The notes under the pieces: model-generated
The model's database searches: none
Seen by the model: the letters and a program-made list of their open reading frames with translations, nothing else
What the model was told of the DNA's origin: nothing
Translations under genes and position numbers: made by a program
From: Staphylotrichum longicolle
Lineage: Eukaryota; Ascomycota; Sordariomycetes; Sordariales; Chaetomiaceae
NCBI GenBank assembly: GCA_019096155.1
Contig: JAHCVI010000001.1
Coordinates: 8,494,001 to 8,558,000 of the forward strand
Direction of reading: 5' to 3'
Length of the DNA: 64,000 nt
Part shown: piece by piece, positions 43,494-54,981 of the stretch
How the letters are laid out: every line of letters starts with the position of its first letter
How positions within the stretch are numbered: position 1 is the stretch's first letter

Positions 43494-44370
43494 AGTGGCC
43501 GGACGTGATGGACTGGGTGCGTTGTATAATATATGATGGAACTGGGAAAGGTGAAAAGGCCCATTTGCCATTCCCAGTGTGGATCTAGATGTACTTGTAC
43601 AAAATAGACAGTTGCTGAATGTATGACAGAGAAGGCAACGTTCAAACCATTCCTCTCACTCAAGGTTTGTAAACGGTGCGGTGACTTGAAGCCGGTGTGG
43701 TTGGACGACACACTGAAGGATCGTCGACTCTCCGGCTCACCGTTCGTCGCTGATTCCCAATGTCATCACAAATGCAAAGGCACAAAGGGAGAGAGAGAGT
43801 TTTGATCAGAGTTCTTCATTCTTTTGGTCTTGGCCATATTCAGGCGGGGGTATAATCCCATCACTACTTGTACATTTCCACCCTCAACCATCCCATCCCA
43901 TCTCACTCCGCTGCTGACAACTCCAAATGAATTCCCGTGGTATCCCCAAATCGAAACCCGCCCAAGCTCCCGATAAACCCAAAACTCCTCATGATGCATG
44001 CTTCTCTCGACCCTGTATATATACCGGGGAGACACCGGATATTAATGTCAAAAGAAAAACCCCGATTTGGGGAAGAAGAAGAAGAGGAAAAAGGAAAAAG
44101 AAAAAGAGGCGAAACGGAAGCAAAGAAGGAAAACCCGACAGATCCAGTCCAAAGACTGCCAGGCAACCACCTTTGCTCCCCTTCACACACCACCCACCAC
44201 ACACCTCCTCAATCCATCCATCCATCCAGTGTCGTCAATGTCCAGAAAAAAACTCCCGTATCCAACATCCCCGCTCTCTCTCTCTAAAACCGAGAATGAA
44301 TGTAAACTTGGGTCTGGAAAAATAGAAACAAAAAAAGGAGGCCGTTCCGCCACAAAAAGCACTCGCAGCT
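43494..44370. other. Convergent intergenic region, mS42 / PRO1
   Basis: These 877 bp contain 3' UTRs. A long purine-rich stretch at about 44066-44132 (GAA/AAGAA repeats) and a CT repeat near 44274-44286 stand out. No coding sequence is supported; the PRO1 3' UTR would be pyrimidine-rich here. Confidence 0.55.
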
Positions 44371-46526
44371 TCAAATGAGCAGGTAATCCCACCCCTTCAT
44401 CTGCATGACATCCCGCCAGTGGATGAACTGCTGCTGCTGTGGGGCCTCCTGTTGCGCCTCGGGTCCCGCGGCGGCGGGGGACGAAGGGGCCGCCGACGGG
44501 TCGTTCTGCAGCCAGACCTCGCGCAGCAGGCAGGCGACGCGGCCAAAGGAGCCAAAGTTGGCGAGGTCGGCGAGCTGCGCGACGCGGTCGTCGAAGAAGG
44601 CGCGGAAGGCGGACCCGGGCAGGCTGACGCTGCCGCCGACGAGGTAGACCCAGGCGAGGGAGCGGTCGAAGCCGTGGGCGCCCGAGGGGATCTGCTGCAG
44701 GACCGAGGTGAGCTTGTCGACGAGGCCGACGCAGCTGGCCTGGGTGGGCGCGAAGCCCGGCACGAGCGAGCAGAGCGAGATGCGCGCGGCGAGGCGGAAG
44801 GCGGCCGTGATGTTCTTGCTGAGCTGCTTGGGCGAGAGGGTGCCGTTGGCGTTGAAGGGCAGGACGGGGGCGCCCTCGCCCATCTCGGTCAGGCCGATCT
44901 GGTCGCCCAGGCTGTGCACGTGCTGGCAGAGCGTGATGTCGTCCATGCCGTCCTTCTTGAGCGCCTCGAGGCAGGCGATCTCCGAGATGAGGTACATGAC
45001 GCGGTCCTCGCAGCCCATGAGCTCGCGGAGCCCGAGCGAGGGGTTGGTGGGAGACAGGTGCTTCTCGCGGTACGTGTGGGCGAAGACGGGCGCGCGGCCC
45101 TGCATGGTGGCGCCGAGGATGTCGATCCACGCGGTGAGCGTCATGTTGAAGGGCGTCTGCGCGAGGGGCTCGTTGGGGTCTGACACGATGCGCGGCAGGT
45201 CGAGCTTCTGGACCAGCGAGATGACGGCCTGGAAGTGCTGGTGCCACGGGATGTCCGGGAGCGAGTCGTCGAAGCGGCCGACGCCGCACTGGAAGAAGAT
45301 GAGGCCCAGCGCGGCCTCGAGGATCTGCTGGTGGTTCTCGTCCTTGTTGAGCGCGTCGCACAGCGACGAGATGGTCGCGTACCGGTGGCGCATGATGTCG
45401 CCGTCGATCTCGTCGCCCTGCAGGCCCATCGCCGCCTTGTAGTGCTGCGCCGCGATGCTCAGGCAGCAGTGCAGGTAGCCCTTGTTGTTCTGCAGCGCGG
45501 GCAGGATGAGGTCCGAGCTGACCGACCCGTGCTGGTTGGACTCGAGGATCGGGAAGATGGTCGGGAGCACCGACCGGACGAAGTGCTCGAGCAGCCGCTG
45601 GTCGCCCTCGTCGAGCTCGATGGCGACTTGCCGCGAGGCCATGGACGGCCCGTGGGAGAAGTCGAAGAAGTTCACGTTGAGCGTCTCCTCGGTCAGCGAC
45701 TCCCTCCGCTCCGAGTACACCTGTTCTGTCCATTCGCCTTCCAGAGGGAACTGGGGCAGAACGGTGCCGGGCGGCGGGGGAGTGGTGTAGGTGCTGAAGG
45801 TCGACGTCGTCGATTCGCGCAGCGTCGGGATGTCGTTGATGAACATTTGCCTCTCGGTCTTGACGTCGATCTCGTATGGCGAGTAGGGCGAGAACATGAA
45901 CTCGGGATGCATCTGCGGTGTGAAGGGCCCGAACTCGTGCGAGCTCTGGGGGCTGTTGAAGTTGAAGCCAAAGTGCGAGTCAATTGAGCCGGATCGCGCG
46001 CGGTCAAGGGGGTCGGAGAAGGTCGCTGACGTCGGGAGCGAGTGCGAGAGGCCCGGCGGCGAGCCAACCGATGTCTGGATCGTGTGGGTGTGGGAGTGGG
46101 TTGACTTCTCCGACAGCTTCTTGCGCTTGATGATCATCTTGATGTCGTCCTTGTGCTTCCTCCGCGCATCGTTGTTGCTCCACCACATCGGCCTCTTGTA
46201 CTCGCACACCAGACCGAGATGCTTGCATGCTGTGCACATGGGCGAACCCTCGTCGCACTTTTTCCTCCTTAGCCTGCAAGTGTAGCATCCTTTACCACCA
46301 CCGAGGTCAGCTTCGAGTCCAGGCGCAAGCAGCTACTTGAGCAAGGGGAGGAGTGGAACAAACCTGTCCTTGAACGGCGGTGCATCTGTGTCTTTTGCTT
46401 CGAGTTGGCATTGGCGCCGGCCTTGGAGGCCGGCTTGGCTTTTGTTGTCGTCGCGGTAGCGGCAGCCATGTTGACTTGCGATGCCTTCAGGTGCTCTCCG
46501 TGGTGGTTGGGGGGGCGTGTTGACAT
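44371..46526 (-). CDS. pro1: Zn2Cys6 transcription factor PRO1/ADV-1, regulator of sexual development
   Basis: Homologue of Sordaria PRO1, Neurospora ADV-1 and Aspergillus NosA, needed for fruiting-body maturation and cell fusion. Exon 1 (46526-46364) begins MSTRPPNHHGEHLKASQVNMAA; this start is preferred to the inner ATG at 46469 because PRO1 proteins share it. The intron 46363-46290 (74 bp) joins HRRSRT to GCYTCRLRRKKCDEG. The Zn2Cys6 cluster is at residues 56-83 (CxxC, six residues, C, six residues, CxxC, C), followed by EYKRPMWWSNN and the basic IIKRKKLSEK. The rest (about residues 230-690) is a Fungal_trans_2-type domain with VAIELDEGDQRLLEHFV and CEDRVMYLISEIACLEALK, ending HWRDVMQMKGWDYLLI. 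Total 693 residues, close to PRO1. The same frame is open upstream to 46733. Confidence 0.9.
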
Positions 46527-46912
46527 TTGTATGCTCTGCACCTCCAGGGTGGGGGTGGTCCAGGGGGGGAGGGGGGACACGCAGGGGGGTGTGAGCCTGG
46601 GGCTGGGCCGAGCAAAAGCGGGAGGGCAGGTGAGCCAGGGGCCCTCGCTCAAGGTCCAGATGCCCAAGGGGGGCAAAATCGAGTTCGGGGGAAGGGGGGC
46701 CTTGTCCTGAAGGCCCAGTTCCCAACCCTCCAAGCACTCCTCGAAAACTCAAAGTCGTCGTGGGGACTATTAGATTACTGTATTGTCGTGAATGAATGAC
46801 TGGATCCGAGCAAGTCCGGCTTGCGTTTCTGGAATCTGAACAGTGGATAAGCTGGTGAAAGGGGCCGTGTCGATGTCGATCTGGTTGGACGGCGCAGCTA
46901 AATGTAATTAAA

Positions 46913-46968
46913 AGAGAGAGAGAGAGTAAGAGAGTCTGTTGACTGGACTGGACTGGACTGGACTGGAC
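46913..46968 (+). repeat. AG and GACTG microsatellites upstream of PRO1
   Basis: Seven AG units (46913-46926) are followed 14 bp later by five perfect GACTG units (46941-46965) plus GAC. They lie about 390-440 bp upstream of the PRO1 start and so probably fall in its leader or core promoter. Confidence 0.9.
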
Positions 46969-49505
46969 GACGACACCTGGATCTCCAACTTCGTTTCTCG
47001 ACCTGCTTCGAGGAGAGGGAAACAAACTGGGGGGGGACTGGAAGTGGGCAAATTCTTATATCTTGGCCAGCTTGGAATCGAGCAGGCCACCCAGTTTGCA
47101 GCGATTTGCTGTTTCTATTTTTGAACATTGTGGGCTAAATGACCGCTTCCGCTATTTGACCCATTTTGGGAATATTTGCCCACTTGCAACCCATAGTGCC
47201 TGCATGTGCGTCCGTCCGTCTTTCGGGAGAGGTCGGTGTCTCTCTGGGGTGTTCGCACTGGGGACATGCAGAGCAGGGGTCCAGGAAGTGCGGTTATTGG
47301 TGCCAACCATCAGAGGCGGCCACTCGGCACGTCGCTGGCCTCGGAAGGGAACCACCAGCTGGGACCCCACCCGCACCGTGCTCGTCCACAAGCACAGGCG
47401 GACGGGTGACATTGGTGACATGGGGTCCCAGATGGGGCGGGCACACCTTCTCCACGTCGGCCGCCGGGGGCAGGGGGTGGGTGGCTGCAGGGGTGGGAGC
47501 CGGTCGAGCGATTAATCAGGCAGCTCGTGCATGTCGAGGCCGACGCGGCCGCCCTCTCATTGGTACGGGGACCAGGGCCGCCTGCAGGAAACCATGGAGG
47601 GGAGGGGGAAAACTCGAGATGTCACCCCTCAAGCCTGGCTAAACTCGCTTTGGACAACCCGGCCGTCCGCGACCGGGCATCAAAGGTTGAGGACAGTAGG
47701 AGATTCCCAAGCAGGGGAGCAGCTGAGAGACGGCCGCTGGCTGGACGGACGGGAAAAGGGCGATCCTGAGTCCTCGACAAGAGAAGCATCCAGTAACGTT
47801 ATCAGCCTGATGGGGGCTCGGCCGTCGAGGTTCGCATGATCAAGACTTGCCGACGGGAGAGAGTCATCAACGGAGAGGCTCGCCGGGACCGAAGAAGGCC
47901 CAGGCCAGAAGCTCCAGGTCGGTGGGCAGTCGACCAATGGACTGGATGGAGACTCCCTGTAACCCTGACCCACGAAATCGAAAGAGTGCGGACACAGTCG
48001 TTCACACCATCCGAGTGATGCGATATGGCAGGACGCTACACAGTATCCGCGCAAGATACAGTGTTCAGGGACAATGAACGCCGGCGCCGGCCGCTCTCAT
48101 GGGCTGACGATACCACAGTAGCTAACGAGCGCACGGGTTCCCGCAGTTACATGCTGCGTCGTTAGTTTCCCCAGCGATACGGCACAGCATTGCTGCGCGT
48201 GGGTGTCGACCATGGCTCTGTCACTTTGGCGGACAGTGACACCGAAGGGTTCCGGCTCTGAGGGCCGTCCCCGCAGCTCCCTTGAAGCCGCGACATCGGC
48301 TTCCCCTCTCAATGGTCCCGGGGGGATGAAGGCGAAATCTGAAAGGCTCGCGAATGGTCAGCCTCCCTCTGAGAATCAGGCCAGGATTGGTTGCGTCACA
48401 GTCCAGTCGCAGTGTCCGACTGGACCTGGATGATGTGGCTGGCCGGGGCTGCAAAATGAAACCTCTGACGAGGCTACTTGGTATCGACTGGAATCGTGGG
48501 TCGAGTGCCGAGAGAACAGGCGAGGGAGGGGGAGGTCTCTGCTCGCAGCCGGGTGTTACCGTGGGTACCTGGGCCATGCAAAGAATCTGCGCAATCCTTC
48601 CACCGCATTGTCTGCGCGACGGGGGTAGCGACGTAGCATTCCCACACACCGCGGAACCTCGGGGAGCTGTTGTGCGGGTTGCGCGGGTTGTGCGGGACTG
48701 TGCCTGCCCTGTTGGTGTGAGTGGGCGCGGTGTGGTTTGGTTGTTTGGTTGCAGCGAGGGGGAAAAAGATGGTTTGGCGACGTTGATTCGATGAAGTGCG
48801 GTCGGTCAGGTGTGACGGCAAATCGCTCGTGCATATCAGCATGCGGCCCGAGGGGCGGCAGCCAGTCCAGATTGGCTCACGCATCAAGATCATCCAGGGT
48901 CAGGTGCAGGGGTCTCTGCGCTAGTGGGCCGCGCTTTGGCCAATAATGCGGGAGCAACAGGGGTATCTGAGATGGACCGGGGTACAGCCCGCGGGGACCC
49001 TGGTCGGATGATCCGCCTTCAGCGCAGAGGCCCGCCTTGGCGTCCCATTTGACTTTGGCAGCGTTGCGGGATGGAGAGGCACGGTGTAGCCTTGCAGGAC
49101 GGCAGGTATTGTCCGATTGATTGCTGTTGACTGCATAGGGCAGGTCTGAGGAGTTAATCAACAGCTCCCGGGAAACTGCGGGTGTCTGGCATTGTCAATG
49201 AGCATCGGTGCCGAGCAGGCTTCTGAAGAGAGCCGTTTCGCTGCACTGAGCATGTGTTCGCCGTTGAGGTTTGGGGGCTTTTAATCTGGAGACCTGTGAC
49301 CGACCGTCCGGAATCACCAACAGAAGCGCCGGGCTGCTGGATGCGGTCACGACTTTATAGGGACACATGCGCTCTGGGTAGCTCACTGTTGGGGGGGCTT
49401 GCCGAACTGTGCAAAGTCTCCAGCATCGCTCTGGAAGAAGGATTCAGATCCTGTTGTGGGTTGGGTGGTCAGCCATTTCGAGGTGCAAGGTCTCATTGAA
49501 GAAAC

Positions 49506-49778
49506 TGGGCTAATTAGCCGCCCGCTTCCGTTTTGGGACAATTTGGCCCCAGAGCCTCTCATGGGCAAAGTTGGGATGAATGTGACCACCTAAATTAGCC
49601 CACTTAGATCTTGGGCTAATTATGTCGACAAGCACCCACGTGTTGTGTGACAGCAAGCACGAAGGGAGCTATTTTTATTTTGCCCATTATCTAGCACTTG
49701 AGCAAATTAGCCCAACTCGTCCGATCTCATCTCCCAGAGCAACATCGAGGGATAATTAGCTCCCAAGATCTTGAGTGG
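49506..49778. repeat. Cluster of TGGGCTAATT motifs with a long imperfect inverted repeat
   Basis: The 10-mer TGGGCTAATT is at 49506-49515 (+), 49593-49602 (-), 49612-49621 (+) and 49705-49714 (-). A fifth copy with two extra bases is at 49754-49765 (-). The first lies inside the perfect palindrome GGCTAATTAGCC (49508-49519). Copies two and three form an inverted pair with a 9-bp spacer. A longer arm at 49600-49622 (ccacttagatcttgggctaatta) is mirrored at 49753-49778 with a few differences, leaving a 130-bp loop. Confidence 0.85.
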
Positions 49779-52700
49779 ATCTCGGTTCCGCCTTGTCTCT
49801 CGCACAGTGCTGACCGAGACCGCCGAGAGCTTCCACGGGCCCGACAAGCCCTCATCGCCGCCCCATTGCCAAGTGAGCCAAGTTCCCTCGCATCAAGACC
49901 TCCGCTCACATCGAGCTTGTTAACAAGGACCCCTGTTATCGCTCATCACCTCGTCCCCCCCATCTTCAACATCGGCTTCACGGCTAAAAGAGAGAAAGGC
50001 CCGATGATGTGTGCCGACGGATTGACAATTGAAGGAAGGATACCACACTGGGGGCCAAATGCAATTGATGCGCGACGCTTGAATCGCACGGCTTCTTGAG
50101 TGAATTAATCCGTCTTAGTTAAACGTCAGGGAGTCAGCTGTGAAGACCTAATCGGTGCAAAGACCCTCTCGAGTCAAGGGTTGAGCGCGGGGTTCCTGGA
50201 CATGACAAACTCTGCGGAAGGTGAGGGGGCCGGCCCGGTCGACGAAGTCTCTTGACCGCGGGTGCCGCACTCGCACCGGCCAAGGGTCTCCCTCCAGGGC
50301 CTCGCCCAGCACAGGGAATTTCATTCTCTGCACAAAGTCAGGATCATTTGACATGATAACCCACTCCGATGCTTTACGGATCTTGCTCTCGAGTCTTGAA
50401 TGGCTGAAACGCCTGAGATGAAGGAACTTTAGCAGCTCGATTGTCGGCCACTAGCACCGATCTCGACATGGAGGCGTGCATCTATCACCTTCAATGCGGA
50501 TGGCTGCCCGAAGACAACGGTAAACAACCCTGCCACCCCCCGCCACGCAGATCCTCATGAGAAAACCCCGGCTTTCCCCCCTTCTGCGCCCGTGCGGTCC
50601 CCCAAATGCACAGGACAAGGCATTGACGGCCCGCAGAAGCTCAAAAGCTGAAAAAGAATTGCACTTGAGGATCCGCCTAAACCCGGGACCATGAACCCGG
50701 CTGAAAACCCGTCTGCGCCTCGGGCACGCGGCCGCTACCGAGGGTCGCAATGGCTGGACAGTTGCAACGCCTCACCTGATGGCAGCGCTGTGGCAAAAGA
50801 ACTCACAACTCGCTTACCAGAGCTTGCGCGGAGCTGTCGAGCTGCCTCAGACCAAGACGAAAAACCTCTTTCAACAAAAACCGGTGTTAGTGAAGCCCTT
50901 TCCTGTTCCGGAAAGACTTTGCGCCTGAGCTGTGGACTCTGCGGATCTCGAGACCCCAGCCCCTCACGAACGCTTTCAAGGATGCACAAGCGAGAACCTC
51001 CAGGGCTGGCCGTCGGGGCCCCACTCGGCGATGCACCAATGCACGTCGTCACCGATAGCTTCCGTGACGGGAAACATGGATTATGCTGGACGGACAGATC
51101 AGAACGTGGAGATGGAGATGTCCCCGTGGCAGGGGTGTTGCGTGTGTGGGTGTGTGTCGTTTGTGCTTTGCAGATGTGACGAGTAGATTACAATCCTCCA
51201 AAGCGAAACGTGATATCGATCACATCTCGGACGGGGAGCGAAAAAGAAATCTCCGCGTGTTTTCTCGAGCCTGCTCTCTTTGTTTTCCCCCTTGTTCACA
51301 CAATTCTCTTGTGATGGCGCAATCGAGGCGGACACACGTGCAAATTCCTCGCACTTTGCGACACACCCCAGGAAAATCGCTCTCATTTGGCCTCGCTCAA
51401 AGGGAGGGGCCCATTGGCAGTGCGACGCTACACACTCTAGACCCCTCTGAAGCTGACCACTCACACTTCAAAGCCAGCACTTTCGGAGGTTGTCGTGATG
51501 GTTGAGTCTGACCATCCACCGCCCTCCACCACACCTGGCTGGCCTCGTTGGTCGCAGCCCGCCCAAGTCATGTGAAATGAATCGAGGAACGGCAGAGGGG
51601 GTTTCAACGGTTCATTCGACACTAGATCCCGTGAATGCATGAACCGGTGGATACGGAGTATTCAGTCGCGATAACCTGGCGGGGCGGCGGAGGTAGGTGT
51701 GGCTTGAGTCACGACTCACTGGGATGGCTCGTTTCCGAGGCTATCGTCGGTTTTGCTCCGGACGGGTGAGGGCAGCATGCTAGATCCCGGTGCGCACTCT
51801 CGTAGCCTCTGCAATAGTGTCACGGCGGTGACGGTTGAGGGCAGGCCATCCTCTTCCGAAGCTCCACCCCAGCGAAGCCGTCAGGCATCAACCAGGATGA
51901 TCCAGTGTCGCGGCGGTCAGAAGACGAACGACAGCCCCTCATGTTCAGGTGCAAGGCCCAGGTTGCGAGCAACTGTGTGGTGGGTGCGGAGAACCGTTGA
52001 ATGCTCTCTAGCTGGTGGGGTTTAGTGCCATACCAAGTACATACAACCGCCCCACGCGGGATGTGATGTTTAACGACTTACACAGCACACACAGCACATA
52101 TCGACAGCCTTAGTTTTGATTGAGTCTTGCATAAAAACAGCTCCACAAAACTACAGAAGAGGAAGTGTGGGAAGATGCGGGAAGCCGTAACTCGGAACGA
52201 GTCCCTGAATCATCATGAGATGGAAACAGCCGCTTTGAGACATTGTCAGGACACACAATGAGCCTCCAAGACACAAACGAATTCTCTTGGAACCGAAGCA
52301 CAGAGAAGTCGGTGTGTTCATTGTCCCACGTGCTGCAATCGCTGACGGTGACTCGGCAGGGTAACAACTCCCCCACTGTTACTGTTGTCCAAATTGAGCC
52401 CCATGAACAGGACTTGTATGAGGGGTTATGCTGCAGTGAAAATATGATAACTAATGGCGCACGGCAGAAGCATCCGCTTCGGCCGACCGTGGTTAACGCT
52501 GGTGGAACTGATAAGTGTGCTGATTTGCCCCGTACGTGCGGTGTGTGCATTGTGAATGATCAGCAAGATCCGGAGGCGGGGCAAAGATCTCAAGGACAAG
52601 CCACCGAAGTCTGCATAAGGATCTTGGATGCTGAATCTGGAAGCGAGCTCGCGGTCGTTGTCGGACCAGGGTGCACAAGACCGGCTTCTGTGAGAGGAGA

Positions 52701-54981
52701 GTCGTTCCTTGCGGTCGCGTGATGATGAGCTTCCCTGTTGCTGCCCGAAACCCGACGGGGCTCACCGCCGCCAAAGACGAATGCTGACGATAAGATTCCC
52801 CAAGTCGTGGTTGACTTCATAGCCAGACATCCCTGGTCGTCTCTGACTGTTGCCAGCCTCCTAAGCTGCGCGGATCATGGCACGCCGCCCCCGTCATGTG
52901 CCCCATCAGGGTCATGTTTGCCCTCGTCCCTCAGCTGGACGTTGGGGCAGGGCGGGGTAGCCAGCCAAGGGCCGCCTGCAAATCATGGGATGGCGGTCGA
53001 GTGCATTTCAACTCCGCACGCCACGGACTGCCTCGGTTGGTGAGTGGTCAGAACTAACCTTACTGCGGTAGTTCCAACGTCAGCCGGACCGTCCCATGGT
53101 GACCGCAACTTCCGGACGCAAAAACGCCGTGCTAGCTGCCGATCAAGATATCTCTACGGCCAATTGAGTTTGAACTTCAGCGAGAGGCCCCCGTTGCCGA
53201 CCCAATTGGGCTTTTGCAGTATCGGAACAGATCAGCGAAAAGACGTTGAACGAGGCGGCCTACATTGCACTAGTGAGGCGTGAATTGCAGGCCTGCACAC
53301 GGGAGGATGGAAGCTCCTCAACTCCGCAACAGTGCAACGCGGCCTCGGCAGGTCTCGGGCTGTATGACAGCGGCAGCGGATGCTGGTCTCAGGAAGCAGC
53401 CTCGGAAGGAGGCTGGAAGGTTGACGGCTGCCAGCGCAAAGCCACATCGACGCATCGGCAAGACAGCTGACGTTGCCCGTTCGACCATTCGACTCCAACG
53501 CCCCCCGAGGCCTCACAAGAAGAGAGTATGACGCGGAGTGAGGCGCAAGAGTTAAAACGACGTGGCCGACAAGGCCCATGGTCCACAATTTAGACCTGAT
53601 GATCGGAGGCGAAGGCGGGTATGGCAGGTCGGTCGAGCTGCGGCCATGGCCCCTCCCGGCTCAACTTCACTGACAGACGAGAGCCATGAATGGCGAATTG
53701 AAGAAACTGCAAGGTCGGCTTGCGCACCTGGAGACCTGCAGTGAGCAATACTTGGAAGGATCGGCTGCCAGGGCCCCGGCTCCTTCCCGCCCACGCCTCG
53801 AGTTCAAACCGGACAGCCCTTGGTTGCTGTCAAATTGGGTTAGCGCGCACATGTGGGCGCTTAGACCGTCTATTTTCTGAACGATTTCTGAGGAATGAAC
53901 CAATCAGAAGATGTGACTGTCCGATAATGGCAGGCACTGCAGGCTTTTCAGCCCAATGGGAGCTCCAGACGGCCCTCTGTCTCCCAGACCCATGCACCTT
54001 GGCAGCAACCTCTCCCGGTCGAAGTCCCCCACTTCCCAACAATGCTCCCCAGCTCCCACCACTTGCCACTGCACGTCGAGTCCTGCCGATGCAATGCAGC
54101 AAGCGCGGCCATCCCACAGCTGCCCAACCAGCCCTCGACCTTCGGCCGACTTACCGCTCGCCCTGCCTGAGCTCGGGGGTTCTCGCACGTCTTAGCACAC
54201 CCACACTGCTATAATTATACCACCCTGGAGGGGTGCTGGCCTGTAGCAGACGATGGCGAGCCACAGTGGCTCGGAACGGCAGGCGCATGGCAGGCATGGG
54301 GCGGGTGGGAGCTGCTGCAAGAGCTGCAAGTGCCGGACGAGAGCACAGCGAAAATGGAACTCACACACAGGCACTTGCGCTGCTGTGACCGCACTTGAGC
54401 CACCCGGCAACGGTGTCCCGTTTCTATTCTCTCGCTCCCTCGCTCCCACCTCAACCCCCCCGATATCACACATATTGGCCCCGAACCCCGCCGGTCACAT
54501 ACCGCACAGGGGACCCCTCCCAGTTGCTGCTTGTTCCTATTGCCTCTCTCTGCGCACAGTTCGCTGCTGTTGCTGTTGTGCCGTCCCGGATCACATCAGA
54601 TTCTGTGACCTGCAACGGTTTCCATCCCATCCCACCCCAACCAAACCCCGGCGCTTGTGCATGCCAGTCTTGGGTGTGCTCTTGTTGCGGTGAATCCCCC
54701 CATCGCGGCTTTTGCCATACCTACATAACCCACCCTAGCCGCCCACCGCCTGCCCCACCATCCGGTTCCTCTCCTCTTGGTTTTGGCTCTCCCGGCAGTG
54801 GTTGAATGGGCATGCGAAGCTGGCCTCGTCGTGTCTGCTCTTAAGTGGTGGTAGCATATCGGTCATTTACAACACAACCCAGAGAAACTCTCGCCGCCTA
54901 GTGGGCATAACCTAGAGATCGCCGGCGACGGCAGCAACAAACGCGACCACAAAGACCCCCAGGGGCGAAATATCAAGTATC

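Larger units (their letters stand above)
46527..54981. other. 8.4 kb gene-free region between divergent PRO1 and SAM-PH genes
   Basis: No open frame here resembles a known protein, and the longer ones overlap on both strands. The region holds the 5' sides of two genes. Visible items are (AG)7 at 46913-46926, (GACTG)5 at 46941-46968, a TGGGCTAATT motif cluster with an inverted repeat at 49506-49778, and a CT-rich leader at about 54400-54800. Composition is neither very AT-rich nor obviously RIP-mutated. Long upstream regions are common for developmental regulators; long non-coding RNAs or an old eroded element are alternatives. Confidence 0.6.

Noticed and set aside
44419..45987. Long plus-strand frames opposite PRO1
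   Set aside because: They are shadows of the PRO1 C-terminal domain with Arg/Gly/Ala bias and no motifs.
48354..48794. Open frames in the PRO1/SAM-PH intergenic region
   Set aside because: Short, overlapping on both strands, with no conserved blocks. They do not support a gene.
54253..54693. 146-codon open frame with clustered Cys before the SAM-PH gene
   Set aside because: The Cys come from TGC/TGT microsatellite-like DNA and the second half is CT-rich leader. No family resemblance.
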